Shown here: one piece after another, positions 49,917 through 60,600 of the stretch
How positions within the stretch are numbered: the first letter of the stretch is position 1
Layout of the letters: every line of letters starts with the position of its first letter
Assembly (NCBI GenBank): GCA_021732215.1
Contig: JAKFVL010000023.1
Coordinates: 62,001 to 126,000 of the forward strand
Length of the DNA: 64,000 nt
Direction of reading: 5' to 3'
DNA from: Hyphomicrobiales bacterium
GTDB taxonomy: Bacteria > Pseudomonadota > Alphaproteobacteria > Rhizobiales > Xanthobacteraceae
The notes under the pieces: generated by a model
Database searches by the model: none
The model's input: the letters and a program-made list of their open reading frames with translations, nothing else
What the model was told of the DNA's origin: nothing
Translations under genes and position numbers: made by a program

Positions 49917-52016
49917 TTATGGCTGCGCGGCCACTTTCCTCGCCCACACCTTGTTGTCGTGGAAAGCCGCGCCGCCATGCGGTGCGACAGCTTCCGCTCC
50001 GGTGAGCACATTGATGCCACGGCCGCCGCGGTGGTTCTTGTTCGGGTGAATTGATTCCGCGATCAGCACGCCGCGGCGGACGCCGTCAAAGATTTTCACA
50101 GTCAGCGTCGTCTCGCCGCGCGTGTTACCCACCGCCACAGCGTCGCCGTCCGCGACTTGAAGTTTTTCGGCATCGGCGGAATGCATCATGACGGATGGCG
50201 TGCCCTCGCGTGCGAGCGACGACGGCGTTTCCGCAAATGAAGAATTGAGGAAGCTGCGCGACGGGCTGGTGGCAAGCCGGAACGGATGCTCTGCGTCCGC
50301 TTTCTCGATGACAGCCCAATGATCTGGCAGCGATGGCATGCTGCCGATCGGCCCCAGATTGTTGCTGTTGGCCATCGGAATTTTGGCCCAGTCCGGTTTG
50401 AAACGGAATTTGCCGTCCGGGTAGGCGAAGCCGTCGAGGTAATGCGACTTGCGGAATTCCGGCTGGATGTCGCGCCAGAGTTCGGCCTGCAGCGTGTCGA
50501 TGTCGCCGTGACCGCTGGCCTTGAGCGTCGCGTCGATCATCTCGCGCGCCGTCATGTGGAAGGTCGGATGCGTGATGCCGAGCCTGTCGGCCAGCCCCTT
50601 CATCACGTCCTGGTTGGAGCGGCACTCGCCCGGCGGTTCGATCAGCTTGGCTCCGACGGAGATGTGCTGGTGGCCGCCGCCGTAATAGAGGTCGTCGTGT
50701 TCCATGAACATCGTCGCTGGCAGTACGATGTCCGCCATCAACGCCGTCTCGGTCATGAACTGCTCATGGACCGCGACGAACAAATCCTCCCGCGCAAAAC
50801 CCCGCCGGACCAGATCCTGCTCAGGCGCGACGTTCATCGGGTTGGTGTTCTGAATGATCATGGCCTTGATGGGCGGCCCGCCCTGCAGCGCCTTGGCATC
50901 GCCCGTCAGAATGCGGCCGACCTCAGACTGGTCGAGCTGGCGGATGTTCTTGTCCACCTCGTCGAGCGTCTCGATCAGTGTGTGGTTGAATCCCCAGATG
51001 CCTGCGTTGTTGAAGAACGCGCCGCCGCCTTCGTGCTGCCATGCGCCGGTGACGGTCGGAATGCAAAGCGCGGCATGCATCTGCGCAGCGCCGTTGCGGC
51101 TGCGGGTAAAGCCGTAGCCGAGACGGAAATAAGCGCGAGGGGTTTCACCGACGGCGCGGGCGAAAGCCTCGATTTCGGCAACCGGCACTCCGCAGATCGC
51201 CGACGCCCACTCGGGCGTGCGGGTTTTCAGATGGGCTTCGAGCTCATCGGGGCAATCGGCGTAGCGCGCCATGTAATCGCGGTCGGCGTATCCGTCGCGA
51301 AACAACACATGCATGACGCCGCATGCGAACGCGCCGTCCGTGCCGGGCCGCAGGACAATCTTGATGTCCGCCTGCTTCATCGTGTCGTTTTCGTAGATGT
51401 CGACCACCGCGATCTTTGCACCGCGTTCCTTGCGGGCGCGTATCGCGTGGGTCATTACGTTGACCTGCGTCGATACCGGGTTGGTGCCCCAGATCACCAC
51501 AAGATCGGACTTCGCCATCTCGCGCGGATCGACGCCCGCGACCTTGCCTGTGCCGGCGGCAAAGCCCGCGCGCGCAATCGTCGCGCAGATCGTGCTGTAG
51601 AACCGCGAATACTTTTTTGCATGCGCCAGGCGATTGACGCTGAAGCGCATCACCAGACCCATGGTGCCGGCATAGTAGTAGGGCCAAACCGACTCGGCGC
51701 CGAATTCACGCTCCGCGGCATCGAAGCGCGTTGCGATCTCGTCGAGCGCGTCGTCCCACGTAATTTGCTTGAACTGGCCGGAGCCTTTTGGGCCGGTGCG
51801 TTTCAGCGGCACCATCAGACGCTCGGGATGATGCACGCGCTCGGCGTATCGCGCGACCTTGGCGCAAACGACGCCCGCCGTGTAGGTCTGCTGTTTCGAT
51901 CCACGGACGCGGCCGATGGTCGAACCATCGACGATCTCGATGTCGAGGGCGCAGGCAGACGGGCAGTCGTGGGGGCAGGTGGAATGACCGATCCGAATGT
52001 CCGCGCGCTGGTTCAT
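49917..52016 (-). CDS. Molybdopterin-dependent oxidoreductase (DMSO reductase family)
   Basis: 699 aa from the ATG at 52016 (family-like MNQRADIRIGHSTCPHDCPS; an ATG at 52067 is possible). The N-terminal 4Fe-4S site has CPHDCPSAC and a fourth Cys in GVVCAKVARYAERVHHPERL. Molybdopterin domains follow with VVIWGTNPVSTQVNVMTHAI, GGGHQHISVGAKLIEPPGEC and the C-terminal dinucleotide domain (HPNKNHRGGRGINVLTGAE). There is no Tat signal, so it is probably cytoplasmic. No small electron-transfer subunit is beside it. Substrate unknown. Confidence 0.9.
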   Translation of the reverse strand: MNQRADIRIGHSTCPHDCPSACALDIEIVDGSTIGRVRGSKQQTYTAGVVCAKVARYAERVHHPERLMVPLKRTGPKGSGQFKQITWDDALDEIATRFDAAEREFGAESVWPYYYAGTMGLVMRFSVNRLAHAKKYSRFYSTICATIARAGFAAGTGKVAGVDPREMAKSDLVVIWGTNPVSTQVNVMTHAIRARKERGAKIAVVDIYENDTMKQADIKIVLRPGTDGAFACGVMHVLFRDGYADRDYMARYADCPDELEAHLKTRTPEWASAICGVPVAEIEAFARAVGETPRAYFRLGYGFTRSRNGAAQMHAALCIPTVTGAWQHEGGGAFFNNAGIWGFNHTLIETLDEVDKNIRQLDQSEVGRILTGDAKALQGGPPIKAMIIQNTNPMNVAPEQDLVRRGFAREDLFVAVHEQFMTETALMADIVLPATMFMEHDDLYYGGGHQHISVGAKLIEPPGECRSNQDVMKGLADRLGITHPTFHMTAREMIDATLKASGHGDIDTLQAELWRDIQPEFRKSHYLDGFAYPDGKFRFKPDWAKIPMANSNNLGPIGSMPSLPDHWAVIEKADAEHPFRLATSPSRSFLNSSFAETPSSLAREGTPSVMMHSADAEKLQVADGDAVAVGNTRGETTLTVKIFDGVRRGVLIAESIHPNKNHRGGRGINVLTGAEAVAPHGGAAFHDNKVWARKVAAQP

Positions 52017-52368
52017 GATTGCAGAGGTATCATCATTCTCAGGCACTGAGAACGGCCGCAACGGCATGTCTCATAGCCGTGCAAGTGCCGCTTCCGCCAT
52101 GATTTGGCTCCGGCTTGCCGGGCCGACGATCGCAGCGCAGCTCATGGCCGAATCTTTCTATCAGTCGACTTGCAACGGTTAAGACGGTCACGACTTCGAC
52201 TGCCCGCGAGGATTGCAATTGGTCAGCTTACTGTATCCATATACCTCTAAAATCATTGCTTTTCCCAACCTTTATCGATCCGGTTAAGCCGAAATTAGCC
52301 CTTCCCGTTTACTTTTTGTCCGAGGCGACGGGGTTTCGCCTGCTGCTCATCGGTTAAAGGGGAACAAT
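52017..52368. other. Divergent intergenic region
   Basis: 352 bp between the molybdopterin oxidoreductase and Cache-protein genes. From about 52200 on it is AT-richer than its surroundings, as expected for promoters. I see no convincing sigma-54 or EcfG motif and no gene. Confidence 0.4.
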
Positions 52369-52836
52369 ATGTTGCGAAAACTTGTCACAGCTCTGTTTGC
52401 CATGGCGGCGATTGCCGGCGTGCATTTCGTCGCGGTCGCGAACGAAAATGGTTCGGCGGACGAAGCAAAGATCATGGTGGAAAAGGCGTTCACGCTTGTC
52501 TCGAAGGAAGGCAAGGAGAAGGCCTATGAGGCGTTCAATGACCCGAACGGAGGGTTCAAGGATCGCGATCTTTACGTCTTCATCATCGCATTGAACGATG
52601 GCGTTGTTCAGGCGCATGGCGCGAACAAGGCTCTGATCGGCAAATCGCTGCTCAACGTCAAGGACGGTGACGGCCGCTTGTTTATTCAGGACATGATTGC
52701 CCTGGCGAAGGGTGAGGGGACCGGCTGGATCGACTACAAATGGCCGAACCCGACCACCAAGAAGGTCGAGCCGAAATCCAGCTACGTCAAGAAGTTCGAC
52801 GACGTTCTCGTCGGCGTTGGCATCTACAAGGGCTAA
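52369..52836 (+). CDS. Secreted single-Cache domain protein
   Basis: 155 aa. Signal peptide [20 protein letters not shown] with cleavage expected near AVA-NEN. The mature 130 residues are one Cache (type 2) sensor domain: [80 protein letters not shown] and [18 protein letters not shown]. No membrane anchor, so it is free in the periplasm. Cache domains bind small organic ligands and are usually part of receptors. The next gene is a chemoreceptor, so it may supply ligand sensing to it in trans. A terminator lies between the two. Confidence 0.88.
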   Translation: MLRKLVTALFAMAAIAGVHFVAVANENGSADEAKIMVEKAFTLVSKEGKEKAYEAFNDPNGGFKDRDLYVFIIALNDGVVQAHGANKALIGKSLLNVKDGDGRLFIQDMIALAKGEGTGWIDYKWPNPTTKKVEPKSSYVKKFDDVLVGVGIYKG

Positions 52837-52844
52837 AGCTCTCG

Positions 52845-52880
52845 AGACCGGAGCGGCGTCGCCGCTCCGGTCTTTCTTTT
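52845..52880 (+). terminator. Strong hairpin terminator between Cache and chemoreceptor genes
   Basis: AGACCGGAGCGGC-GTC-GCCGCTCCGGTCT is a perfect 13-bp stem with a 3-nt loop, followed by TTCTTTTCCTCTT. It starts 9 bp after the Cache-gene stop and ends about 30 bp before the chemoreceptor ATG. It should strongly reduce transcription into the receptor gene unless read through. Confidence 0.88.
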
Positions 52881-52907
52881 CCTCTTGCTGGATGCTGGAG
52901 CCTGGCG

Positions 52908-54617
52908 ATGTTTGCGTTTATTGGATCGCGCTTGAACAACACCCGAATTGCGATCAAGCTCTTCATTGCGCCTGCTCTGGTCATGATCTTCATGATCGGA
53001 ATCGCGTTAATCTCCTATCAGGAGATCAGCCGCGGCCGTGCCGTGATCGATGAAATGTCGACAACGACGATCGTGAAAATGGAGACCGCCGAAGCGGCAA
53101 CCCAGGCGGTCATGACTGCGCACATGACTGTGTTCCGGTTGCTGAGCTGGGCCGCCAACAGCTCCGACACCAAGCGCATCGATGAACTGACGAAACAGAT
53201 CGGACAGGATCTGACGAAAATTCCGTCATTCTTCGACCAGCTATCCAAACTCATCAAGACAGATGCCGAACGTCAGGCGCTCGACGCGATCGTCAAGGCT
53301 TTCGCCCAGTACAGCGAAGCCGCCAAGAGCACAGTCGAGCTCTCCAGCGCCGACGTGGCGACCGCGCTCGTCTTCATGAGCGATACCGACACGAAATTTA
53401 ACAGCATGCATACCGTTTTCAAACGTATGCATCAGCTTCAGAACGAGTTGAGCGCGCAAGCCGTCGCGTTGACGAAAATCGAAGCTGATCGCGCGACGAT
53501 ACTCTTCTTTAGTCTGTTGGGTATTGCATTGGCATCAGGCATCGGCGTGACCGTCGGCATTACCCGTCTGATTGCGCGGCCGGTTGTCGCCATGACCCAC
53601 GCGATGACCGCTTTGGCCGGAGGCCAGAAGGATGTCGAGATTGGCGGTGCCGCGCGTAAGGACGAAATCGGCGCCATGGCGAAGGCTGTGCTGGTGTTCA
53701 AGCAGAACATGATTCAGGCGGAAACTCTGGCAGCCGAACAGGAACGCGAGCGAGCCGCTCGGGAAAAACGCGCACGCCGAGTTGAATCCAGTGCACAGGA
53801 CTTTGACCGCAATGTTGGCGGTGTCGTCAGCGCGGTTTCTTCTGCGACAGCCCAATTGCAGGACTTTGCGCAGACCATGAGTTCAGTGGCGGAGGAGGCA
53901 AGCCGCCAGGCGACAATCGTTGCCACCGCCTCGGAGCAAGCAACGGTCAATGTGCAGACAGTCGCCTCCGCGGCGGAGGAGCTGTCGAGTTCGATCCTGG
54001 AAATTGGTCGTCAGGTCGGGCAGTCAGCGCAGATCGCGCAGAACGCCGTGACCAATGCCGAGAAGACGAATGCCACCGTGCAAGGACTGGCCAACGCAGC
54101 ACAGCGCGTGGGCGACGTCGTCAAGCTGATCAGCGATATCGCTTCGCAAACCAACCTGCTGGCGCTGAACGCCACCATCGAGGCGGCACGGGCCGGTGAA
54201 GCTGGCCGCGGATTTGCCGTCGTGGCTGCCGAGGTGAAAAACCTGGCCACTCAGACCGCGAAGGCGACTGAGGAGATCGGAACGCATATCAGCGGGATTC
54301 AGGCGACGACCGCAGATTCCGTTGTGGCCATTCAAGCCATCGGTGCGACGATCCGGGACATCAACGAGATCACGTCGGCGATCGCCGCGGCTGTTGAAGA
54401 GCAGGGCGCTGCGACCCAGGAAATCGCCCGCAACGTGCAACAGGCGGCGATGGGCACAAGCGAAGTGTCCGCCAATATCGTGGGCGTGACCCGAGCCTCA
54501 AGCGAGACCGGCCAAACCGCAAATCAGGTTCTGATTGCGGCAAAGGAAATGGCGGAGCGGACCGATTCCCTGCGCGGGGAAGTCGAACGCTTCCTGTCGG
54601 AGGTGAAAGCTGCCTGA
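52908..54617 (+). CDS. Methyl-accepting chemotaxis protein
   Basis: 569 aa from the ATG at 52908 (GGAG eight bases upstream). TM1 about 17-37; a periplasmic helical region of about 160 residues resembling a four-helix bundle; TM2 about 197-217; HAMP 220-270 ([20 protein letters not shown]). Then the cytoplasmic signalling coiled coil with the invariant hairpin [20 protein letters not shown] and [20 protein letters not shown] near 408-445. It controls CheA/CheW. No CheR pentapeptide tether at the C-terminus (it ends EVKAA). The adjacent Cache protein is a possible ligand-binding partner. Confidence 0.92.
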   Translation: MFAFIGSRLNNTRIAIKLFIAPALVMIFMIGIALISYQEISRGRAVIDEMSTTTIVKMETAEAATQAVMTAHMTVFRLLSWAANSSDTKRIDELTKQIGQDLTKIPSFFDQLSKLIKTDAERQALDAIVKAFAQYSEAAKSTVELSSADVATALVFMSDTDTKFNSMHTVFKRMHQLQNELSAQAVALTKIEADRATILFFSLLGIALASGIGVTVGITRLIARPVVAMTHAMTALAGGQKDVEIGGAARKDEIGAMAKAVLVFKQNMIQAETLAAEQERERAAREKRARRVESSAQDFDRNVGGVVSAVSSATAQLQDFAQTMSSVAEEASRQATIVATASEQATVNVQTVASAAEELSSSILEIGRQVGQSAQIAQNAVTNAEKTNATVQGLANAAQRVGDVVKLISDIASQTNLLALNATIEAARAGEAGRGFAVVAAEVKNLATQTAKATEEIGTHISGIQATTADSVVAIQAIGATIRDINEITSAIAAAVEEQGAATQEIARNVQQAAMGTSEVSANIVGVTRASSETGQTANQVLIAAKEMAERTDSLRGEVERFLSEVKAA

Positions 54618-54641
54618 GTTCAGCCGGCGCAGGCTGCGGCG

Positions 54642-56138
54642 TCAGCAAGCCTGCCGCAGCGCGTGATCGGCAACCGCCGCCGGCGCGCGCTTGAATTCCA
54701 TCGCGCCGTCCTGGAGTGAGCCCAGCCTCAGGCTTACGATGTCGAGGGCGTAATTCTGATACAGCCGCCACGGCTTGCGCGATCCCTGACGCGGGAACTT
54801 GTCGAGCGAGCGCTGGACGTATCCCGATGAGAAATCGATCCACGGCACTTCCGTGACGGTCGGATCGTTCCGGCGCGGCGTGCACTGCGTGAAGCCGTTG
54901 GCCTTCATGTGGTTCAGCAAACGGCAAACGTATTCGCAAGTGAGATCGCACTTCAGCGTCCATGATGCGTTGGTGTAGCCGAACGCGGATGCGAAATTCG
55001 GCACCCCGCTGTACATCAGGCCCTTGTAGTTCATGGTTTTTGAAAAATCGATGCGCTCGCCGTCGACGCTGACCTCAAGACCACCGAGCACCTGCAGGTC
55101 GAGACCGGTTGCGGTCACGACGAGATCGGCTTCGAGCTCTTCACCGGATTGAAGTTTGATTCCTTTCGCCGTGAACGTCTCGATCTGATCGGTGACGACG
55201 GCCGCCTTGCCGCTCTTGATCGATTCGAACAGATCGCCGTTTGGCACCAGGCACAGCCGTTGATCCCACGGCTTGTAGCGTGGCGTGAAATGCTTGGCGA
55301 TGTCGTAGTCCGGTCCGAGCGCCTGCTTCACGCCACCGAGGATCAATTGCTTGACCTTCTCGGGCTTGCGTTTGCAGAGCTTGAAGAAATACATCCCGAG
55401 CAGCACGTTCTTCCAGCGGGTGATGCCGTAGGCCGCTCTCGCGGGCAGCCGCGCGCGCAGCCAGTTCGCGATGACGTCCTGATCGGGACGCGCAACGACG
55501 TACGTCGGCGAGCGCTGCAGCATGGTGACGTGCGCCGCGGTCTTCGCCATCTCCGGCACCAGCGTCACGGCGGTCGCGCCGCTGCCGATCACCACGACTC
55601 TCCTGTTGGCATGGTCGATATCGTCGGTCCATCTCTGCGGATGGACCACGCGGCCGGAGAAATTCGCGATGCCGGGAAATTCAGGCGTGTAGCCTTGTTC
55701 GTATTTGTAGTAGCCGCTGCACATGAAGAGGAAGTTGCAGGTCAGCCGCTCGGCCGCTTTTTCGGGCCCGCGCTCAACCTCGACGGTCCACTTTGCATCC
55801 ACCGACGACCACGCCGCGCGCTTGACGCGATGGTTGAACCGGATCTTCTGATCGATGCCGTATACGCGCGCGGTCTCGCGCACGTAATTCAGGATTGACG
55901 GCCCGTCGGCGATCGCCTTTGCCTCGGTCCACGGCCGGAATGAATAGCCGAGCGTGAACATGTCGCTGTCCGACCGCACCCCCGGATAACGAAACAGATC
56001 CCAGGTGCCGCCGATACAGTCGCGGCCTTCGAGAATGGCGTAGCTTCGGTCAGGGCAGTTGGTTTGCAGGTGATACCCCGCGCCGATGCCGGAGAGACCT
56101 GCGCCAACGATCAGCACGTCGAGATGATTGGCGGTCAC
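54642..56138 (-). CDS. Flavin-containing monooxygenase (Baeyer-Villiger/FMO type)
   Basis: 498 aa from a GTG at 56138 behind a perfect GGAGG at 7-base spacing. FAD site LIVGAGLSGIGAGYHL, second Rossmann site VVIGSGATAVTLVPEM for NADPH, and the type I monooxygenase fingerprint FSGRVVHPQRW (FxGxxxHxxxW) between them. DLVVTATGLDLQ is typical for the C-terminal part. It inserts one oxygen atom into ketones or heteroatoms at the expense of NADPH. It stands alone, convergent with the chemoreceptor gene and divergent from the RND adaptor gene. Substrate unknown. Confidence 0.92.
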   Translation of the reverse strand: MTANHLDVLIVGAGLSGIGAGYHLQTNCPDRSYAILEGRDCIGGTWDLFRYPGVRSDSDMFTLGYSFRPWTEAKAIADGPSILNYVRETARVYGIDQKIRFNHRVKRAAWSSVDAKWTVEVERGPEKAAERLTCNFLFMCSGYYKYEQGYTPEFPGIANFSGRVVHPQRWTDDIDHANRRVVVIGSGATAVTLVPEMAKTAAHVTMLQRSPTYVVARPDQDVIANWLRARLPARAAYGITRWKNVLLGMYFFKLCKRKPEKVKQLILGGVKQALGPDYDIAKHFTPRYKPWDQRLCLVPNGDLFESIKSGKAAVVTDQIETFTAKGIKLQSGEELEADLVVTATGLDLQVLGGLEVSVDGERIDFSKTMNYKGLMYSGVPNFASAFGYTNASWTLKCDLTCEYVCRLLNHMKANGFTQCTPRRNDPTVTEVPWIDFSSGYVQRSLDKFPRQGSRKPWRLYQNYALDIVSLRLGSLQDGAMEFKRAPAAVADHALRQAC

Positions 56139-56481
56139 GCAAGCGCCTCCGGGCTTAGATGGGTGTTCGTCAGCAGCCGGTGCAGCCGGCGCGAGGTCTC
56201 GGAACCTCAAAAGCGTATCCAAACATCGTTGGTTCGATCTCTTCACCGACTCAACACGATTTGGTTAGATGATATAAGCTGATTTTTTTCAATATCTTAT
56301 CGTTGCGCGACATTGGGTCGCCGCCCGTTCATGTCGCGTTCATGTTGCAATGCACTCGCGGCTCCCTCATCTTCCCTGTGTCGCTGGATTCGTGAGCCTT
56401 TGGTTGCTCTGGCTAACCCTTGATCGGAGCCGGTGCAGCGGAGCGTTTCTTGCAGGCGAAGAACAAGAAAAGGTGCTGAAA
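56139..56481. other. Divergent intergenic region
   Basis: 343 bp between the monooxygenase and RND adaptor genes. An AT-rich block with GATATAAG and ATATCTTATC lies around 56270-56302 and is a plausible promoter/operator area. No regulator gene of TetR type, usual beside AcrAB systems, is present. No gene recognised in the stretch. Confidence 0.4.
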
Positions 56482-57693
56482 ATGAACTCCTGGGCACGGT
56501 CCCTGGCAAAAGCCACGATGCTGTTCGGAATGGCCTTATTTCTGTCGGCGTGCGACGAACCTGTCGCGGCCACGGCGGTTCCTCCTCCTCCGGACGTCAG
56601 CGTCGTCACTGTCAAGCCGACATCGAAGGCGATCGTGCGCGAATTGCCCGGACGTATATCCCCCACGCGGGTCGCGGACGTCCGGCCGCGCGTGTCCGGC
56701 ATCATCGTCGCCCGGTTGTTCGAACAGGGCAGCACGGTTCGTGCCGGCGACCCGTTGTACCGCATCGATCCCAAGCCGTTTGAGGTCGAATTGCAGGCCA
56801 ACGACGCGGCATTGGCCAAGGCGCAGGCCGTGCTTCAGCAGGCGACCCAGCAGTACAAGCGCACGTCCATCCTGATTACCAGCAAGGCCGTGTCGGAGAC
56901 CGAGAACGAAACCGCGCTCGCCAATATGCGACAGGCCGAAGCCGACGTCGCCGCGCGCCGGGCCGATATTGCGCGCAGCCGTCTCAATCTGGATTATGCG
57001 ACCATCCGCGCGCCGATCAGCGGCCTGATCGGTGCTGCGCTGATGAGCGAGGGCGCGCTGGTCCTGCAGAACGACACTTCAAGTCTCGGCACCATCCAGC
57101 AGCTCGATCCGGTCTACGCCGACTTCACGCAATCGATCAGCGAAGTGAACCGGCTGCGCCGCGAGTTCGAAGCCGGCGCGCTCGAGCATATTTCCCCGTC
57201 CGCCGCCAAGGTTCGCCTGGTGCTGGACGACGGATCGCTCTATCCGCTGCCGGGAAGGCTGCTGTTCGCTGACGCGAGGGTCGACGCCACCACAGGTCAG
57301 GTCACTTTGCGCGGCGAATTTCCCAACCCGCAACGCGAACTTCTGCCGGGCATGTACGTGCGCGTGCAGATCGAGCAGGGCATCGACAACGACGCCATCG
57401 TCGTTCCGCAGCAGGCGGTTCAGCGCAATGCGGGTGGCGGCGCGGAAGTCTATCTCGTCAAGGACGACAATCGCGTCACGACGCAGCCGATCCGCACCGC
57501 CTCGATGGTCGACGGGCAATGGCTGGTCAGCAACGGTCTGAAATCCGGCGACCGTGTCGTCGTCGAGGGGTTCCAGAAGTTCGCGCCGGGCGACACAGTC
57601 AGGCCGAATGTATGGAAAGACGTTGCATCGGCGTCGTCGAATGACGTGACCTCATCGTCGGCCGCCAGCGAAGCCTCGGCCGCGAGTCGCTGA
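56482..57693 (+). CDS. RND efflux periplasmic adaptor lipoprotein (AcrA/MexA-like)
   Basis: 403 aa from the ATG at 56482. Signal sequence with lipobox LSAC (Cys at about residue 24). MexA pattern: RELPGRISPTRVADVRPRVS, GIIVARLFEQGSTVRAGDPL, YRIDPKPFE, the coiled coil with QATQQYKRTSILITSKAVSE and LDYATIRAPISGLIG, and GQVTLRGEFPNPQRELLPGM. It is the adaptor for the AcrB-like pump that starts 2 bp later. Serine/alanine-rich tail. Confidence 0.93.
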   Translation: MNSWARSLAKATMLFGMALFLSACDEPVAATAVPPPPDVSVVTVKPTSKAIVRELPGRISPTRVADVRPRVSGIIVARLFEQGSTVRAGDPLYRIDPKPFEVELQANDAALAKAQAVLQQATQQYKRTSILITSKAVSETENETALANMRQAEADVAARRADIARSRLNLDYATIRAPISGLIGAALMSEGALVLQNDTSSLGTIQQLDPVYADFTQSISEVNRLRREFEAGALEHISPSAAKVRLVLDDGSLYPLPGRLLFADARVDATTGQVTLRGEFPNPQRELLPGMYVRVQIEQGIDNDAIVVPQQAVQRNAGGGAEVYLVKDDNRVTTQPIRTASMVDGQWLVSNGLKSGDRVVVEGFQKFAPGDTVRPNVWKDVASASSNDVTSSSAASEASAASR

Positions 57694-57695
57694 CG

Positions 57696-60600
57696 ATGCC
57701 ATCTTTCTTCATCGATCGGCCCATCTTCGCATGGGTGGTGGCTTTTTTCATATGCCTGATCGGCGTGATTGCGATTCCGCAATTGCCGATCGCGCAGTAT
57801 CCGATCATTGCGCCGCCATCGATCTCGATCTCGACCAGCTATCCCGGCGCGTCGCCGGAAAACCTCTACAACAGCGTGACGCGGCTGATCGAGGAGGAGT
57901 TGAACGGCGCCAGCGGCATTCTCAATTTCGAATCCACCAGCGACTCGCTGGGGCAGGTCGAGATCATCGCCAATTTCGTGCCGGGCACCGATTCAAACCT
58001 CGCTTCGGTCGAAGTCCAGAACCGCATCAAGCGGGTTGAAGCGCGGCTGCCGCGCTCGGTGATCCAGCAGGGCATTCTCGTTGAGGAAGCCTCCAGCGCG
58101 GTGCTGCAGATCGTCACGCTGAAATCGACCGACAAGACGCTCGACGAAGTCGGACTCGGCGATTTCATGATCCGCAACGTGCTTGGCGAAATCCGGCGTA
58201 TTCCGGGTGTCGGCCGTGCGACCCTGTTCTCGACGGAGCGTTCGCTGCGTGTCTGGGTCGATCCGACGAAACTTGTCGGTTACGGCCTCAACTCCGACGA
58301 TGTCACGAGGGCAATTGCTGCGCAGAATGCGCAGGTTGCGTCGGGCAGCGTCGGCGCAGAACCCAGCACACCGAACCAGCGCATCTCGGCGCTTGTGCTC
58401 GTCAAAGGCCAGCTCAGTTCGACCGAGGATTTCGGTGCGATCGTGCTGCGTGCCAACGCGGACGGCTCGACCGTGCGGCTGCGCGATGTGGCCCGTATCG
58501 AGATCGGCGGCCTTGGCTACCAGTTCACCACGCGGCTCAACGGCGAGCCGACGGCCGGTCTCTCGGTGTTGCTGTCGCCGACCGGAAATGCGCTCGCCAC
58601 CGCGCGTGCGGTCGAAGCCAAGATGAAGGAACTGTCGAAGTTCTTCCCGGCCAATATCGCCTATGAAATCCCCTACAACATCACACCCGTCGTCCAGGCC
58701 TCCATCACCAAGGTGCTGATAACCCTGCTCGAGGCGGTGGTGCTGGTGTTCGTGGTGATGTTCCTGTTCCTGCAGAACATCCGTTACACCGTTATTCCAA
58801 CAGTGGTCGTGCCGGTGGCGTTGCTCGGCACCAGCGCGATGCTGCTGCTGTTCGGATACTCGATCAACATTCTCACCATGTTCGGCATGGTGTTGGCGAT
58901 CGGCATCATCGTCGATGACGCCATCGTCGTCGTCGAGAACGTCGAGCGCATCATGGCGGAGGAAGGGCTCCCGCCAAAGGAAGCCACCCGCAAGGCGATG
59001 GGTCAGATCACCAGCGCCATCGTCGGCATCACGCTCGTGCTGGTCGCAGTGTTTCTGCCGATGGCGTTCTTTCCCGGATCGGTCGGCATCATCTATCGGC
59101 AATTCTCCGTCACGATGGCATCGGCGATCGGCTTCTCCGCGCTGATGGCGCTATCGCTGACGCCTGCTTTGTGCGCGACGTTCCTCAAACCCGTCGCGGC
59201 CGGACATGGCCACGCGCGGAAGGGTTTTTTCGGACTGTTCAACCGCGCGCTCGACAAGACCAAGAATGGCTACAGCGGCGTCGTGCGCTGGTCGATCGTG
59301 CGCACCGGGCGGCTGCTTGTGCTCTATGCCGTCATTATCGCCGCTGTTGCGTGGGCATTCGTGCGGCTGCCGGGCGGCTTCCTGCCGATCGACGATCAGG
59401 GCTTCATTACTGTCGATGTGCAGACGCCGTCGGATTCTGCATTCAGCCGGACCGCGAACGCCGTCGATCAGGTGGAGAAATATCTCGCTCAGAGATCCGG
59501 CGTCGATGAGGTGACATTCCTCACCGGCTTCAGCTTTCTCGGTCAGGGCCAGAACACGGCGCAGGCGTTCGTGACGCTGAAAGACTGGTCGGAGCGAGGA
59601 CCGAAAGACTCCGCGGCGGCGATCGTCGACGACGTCAATCGCAATCTTCTTTCGGTCCGCGACGCCAAGATCACGGCCCAGCAGCCGCCGCCGATCGACA
59701 ACCTCGGCAATTCGTCCGGCTTCAGCTTCCGGCTTCAGGATCGCGGACAGAAGGGTTACGCGGCGCTGATTGCCGCGAAGGATCAACTGCTGGCTGCGGC
59801 GAACAAGAGCCCGGTCCTGCAGGGTGTTTTCGTCGAAGGCTTGCCTCCGGCGCCGCAGGTGCAACTCAACGTCGATCGCGAAAAGGCGAGTGCGCTCGGC
59901 GTCACGTTCGAGGAAATCAACAACACGATCTCGACCAATCTCGGCTCGAACTACGTCAACGACTTCCCCAATCGCGGACGCATGCAGCGCGTCATCGTGC
60001 AGTCGGATGCGATCGCGCGCATGAACGCCAACGACATCCTGTCCTACAACGTCAAGAACAGCCGTGGCCAGCTTGTGCCATTGGCTTCCGTTGCGACAGT
60101 GGAATGGATCGTCGGTCCGACGCAGATCGTCGGCTTCAACTATTATCCATCGATCCGTATCAGCGGCAGCGCGCGGAACGGATTCACGTCGGGTGATGCC
60201 ATCGCCGAGATGGAACGGCTTACGGCGGCGTTGCCGCGCGGTTTCGGTTATGAATGGACCGGTCAGTCGCTGCAGGAAAAGCTGTCCGGTTCGCAGGCGC
60301 CGTTCCTGCTCGCGCTGTCGGCGCTGGTTGTCTTCCTGTGCCTGGCTGCCCTTTATGAGAGCTGGACCATTCCGGTCGCGGTGCTGATGACCGTGCCGCT
60401 TGGAATTCTTGGCGCGGTCGTGGCGGCTATGCTTCGCGGCTTGCCGAATGACGTCTATTTTACAGTCGGGCTCATCACCATCATCGGGCTGGCGGCGAAG
60501 GACGCGATCCTCATCATTGAGTTCGCCAAGGATCTACGCGCGCAGGGCAAGCCGATCCTGGAGGCGACGGCGGAAGCCTGCCATCTTCGATTCCGGCCGA

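Noticed and set aside
50286-52049. Long open frame antisense to the molybdopterin oxidoreductase gene
   Set aside because: Its protein has no recognisable domain and an Arg/Val/Asp-rich composition typical of shadows in high-GC genes; the opposite strand encodes a complete enzyme with intact motifs.
54628-54662. GC-rich stem between the chemoreceptor and monooxygenase stops
   Set aside because: The right arm lies within the monooxygenase coding sequence and there is no T-run; coding constraint explains it.
57993-59102. Reverse open frame inside the AcrB-like gene
   Set aside because: His/Asp/Arg-rich low-complexity translation, antisense to a conserved RND pump.
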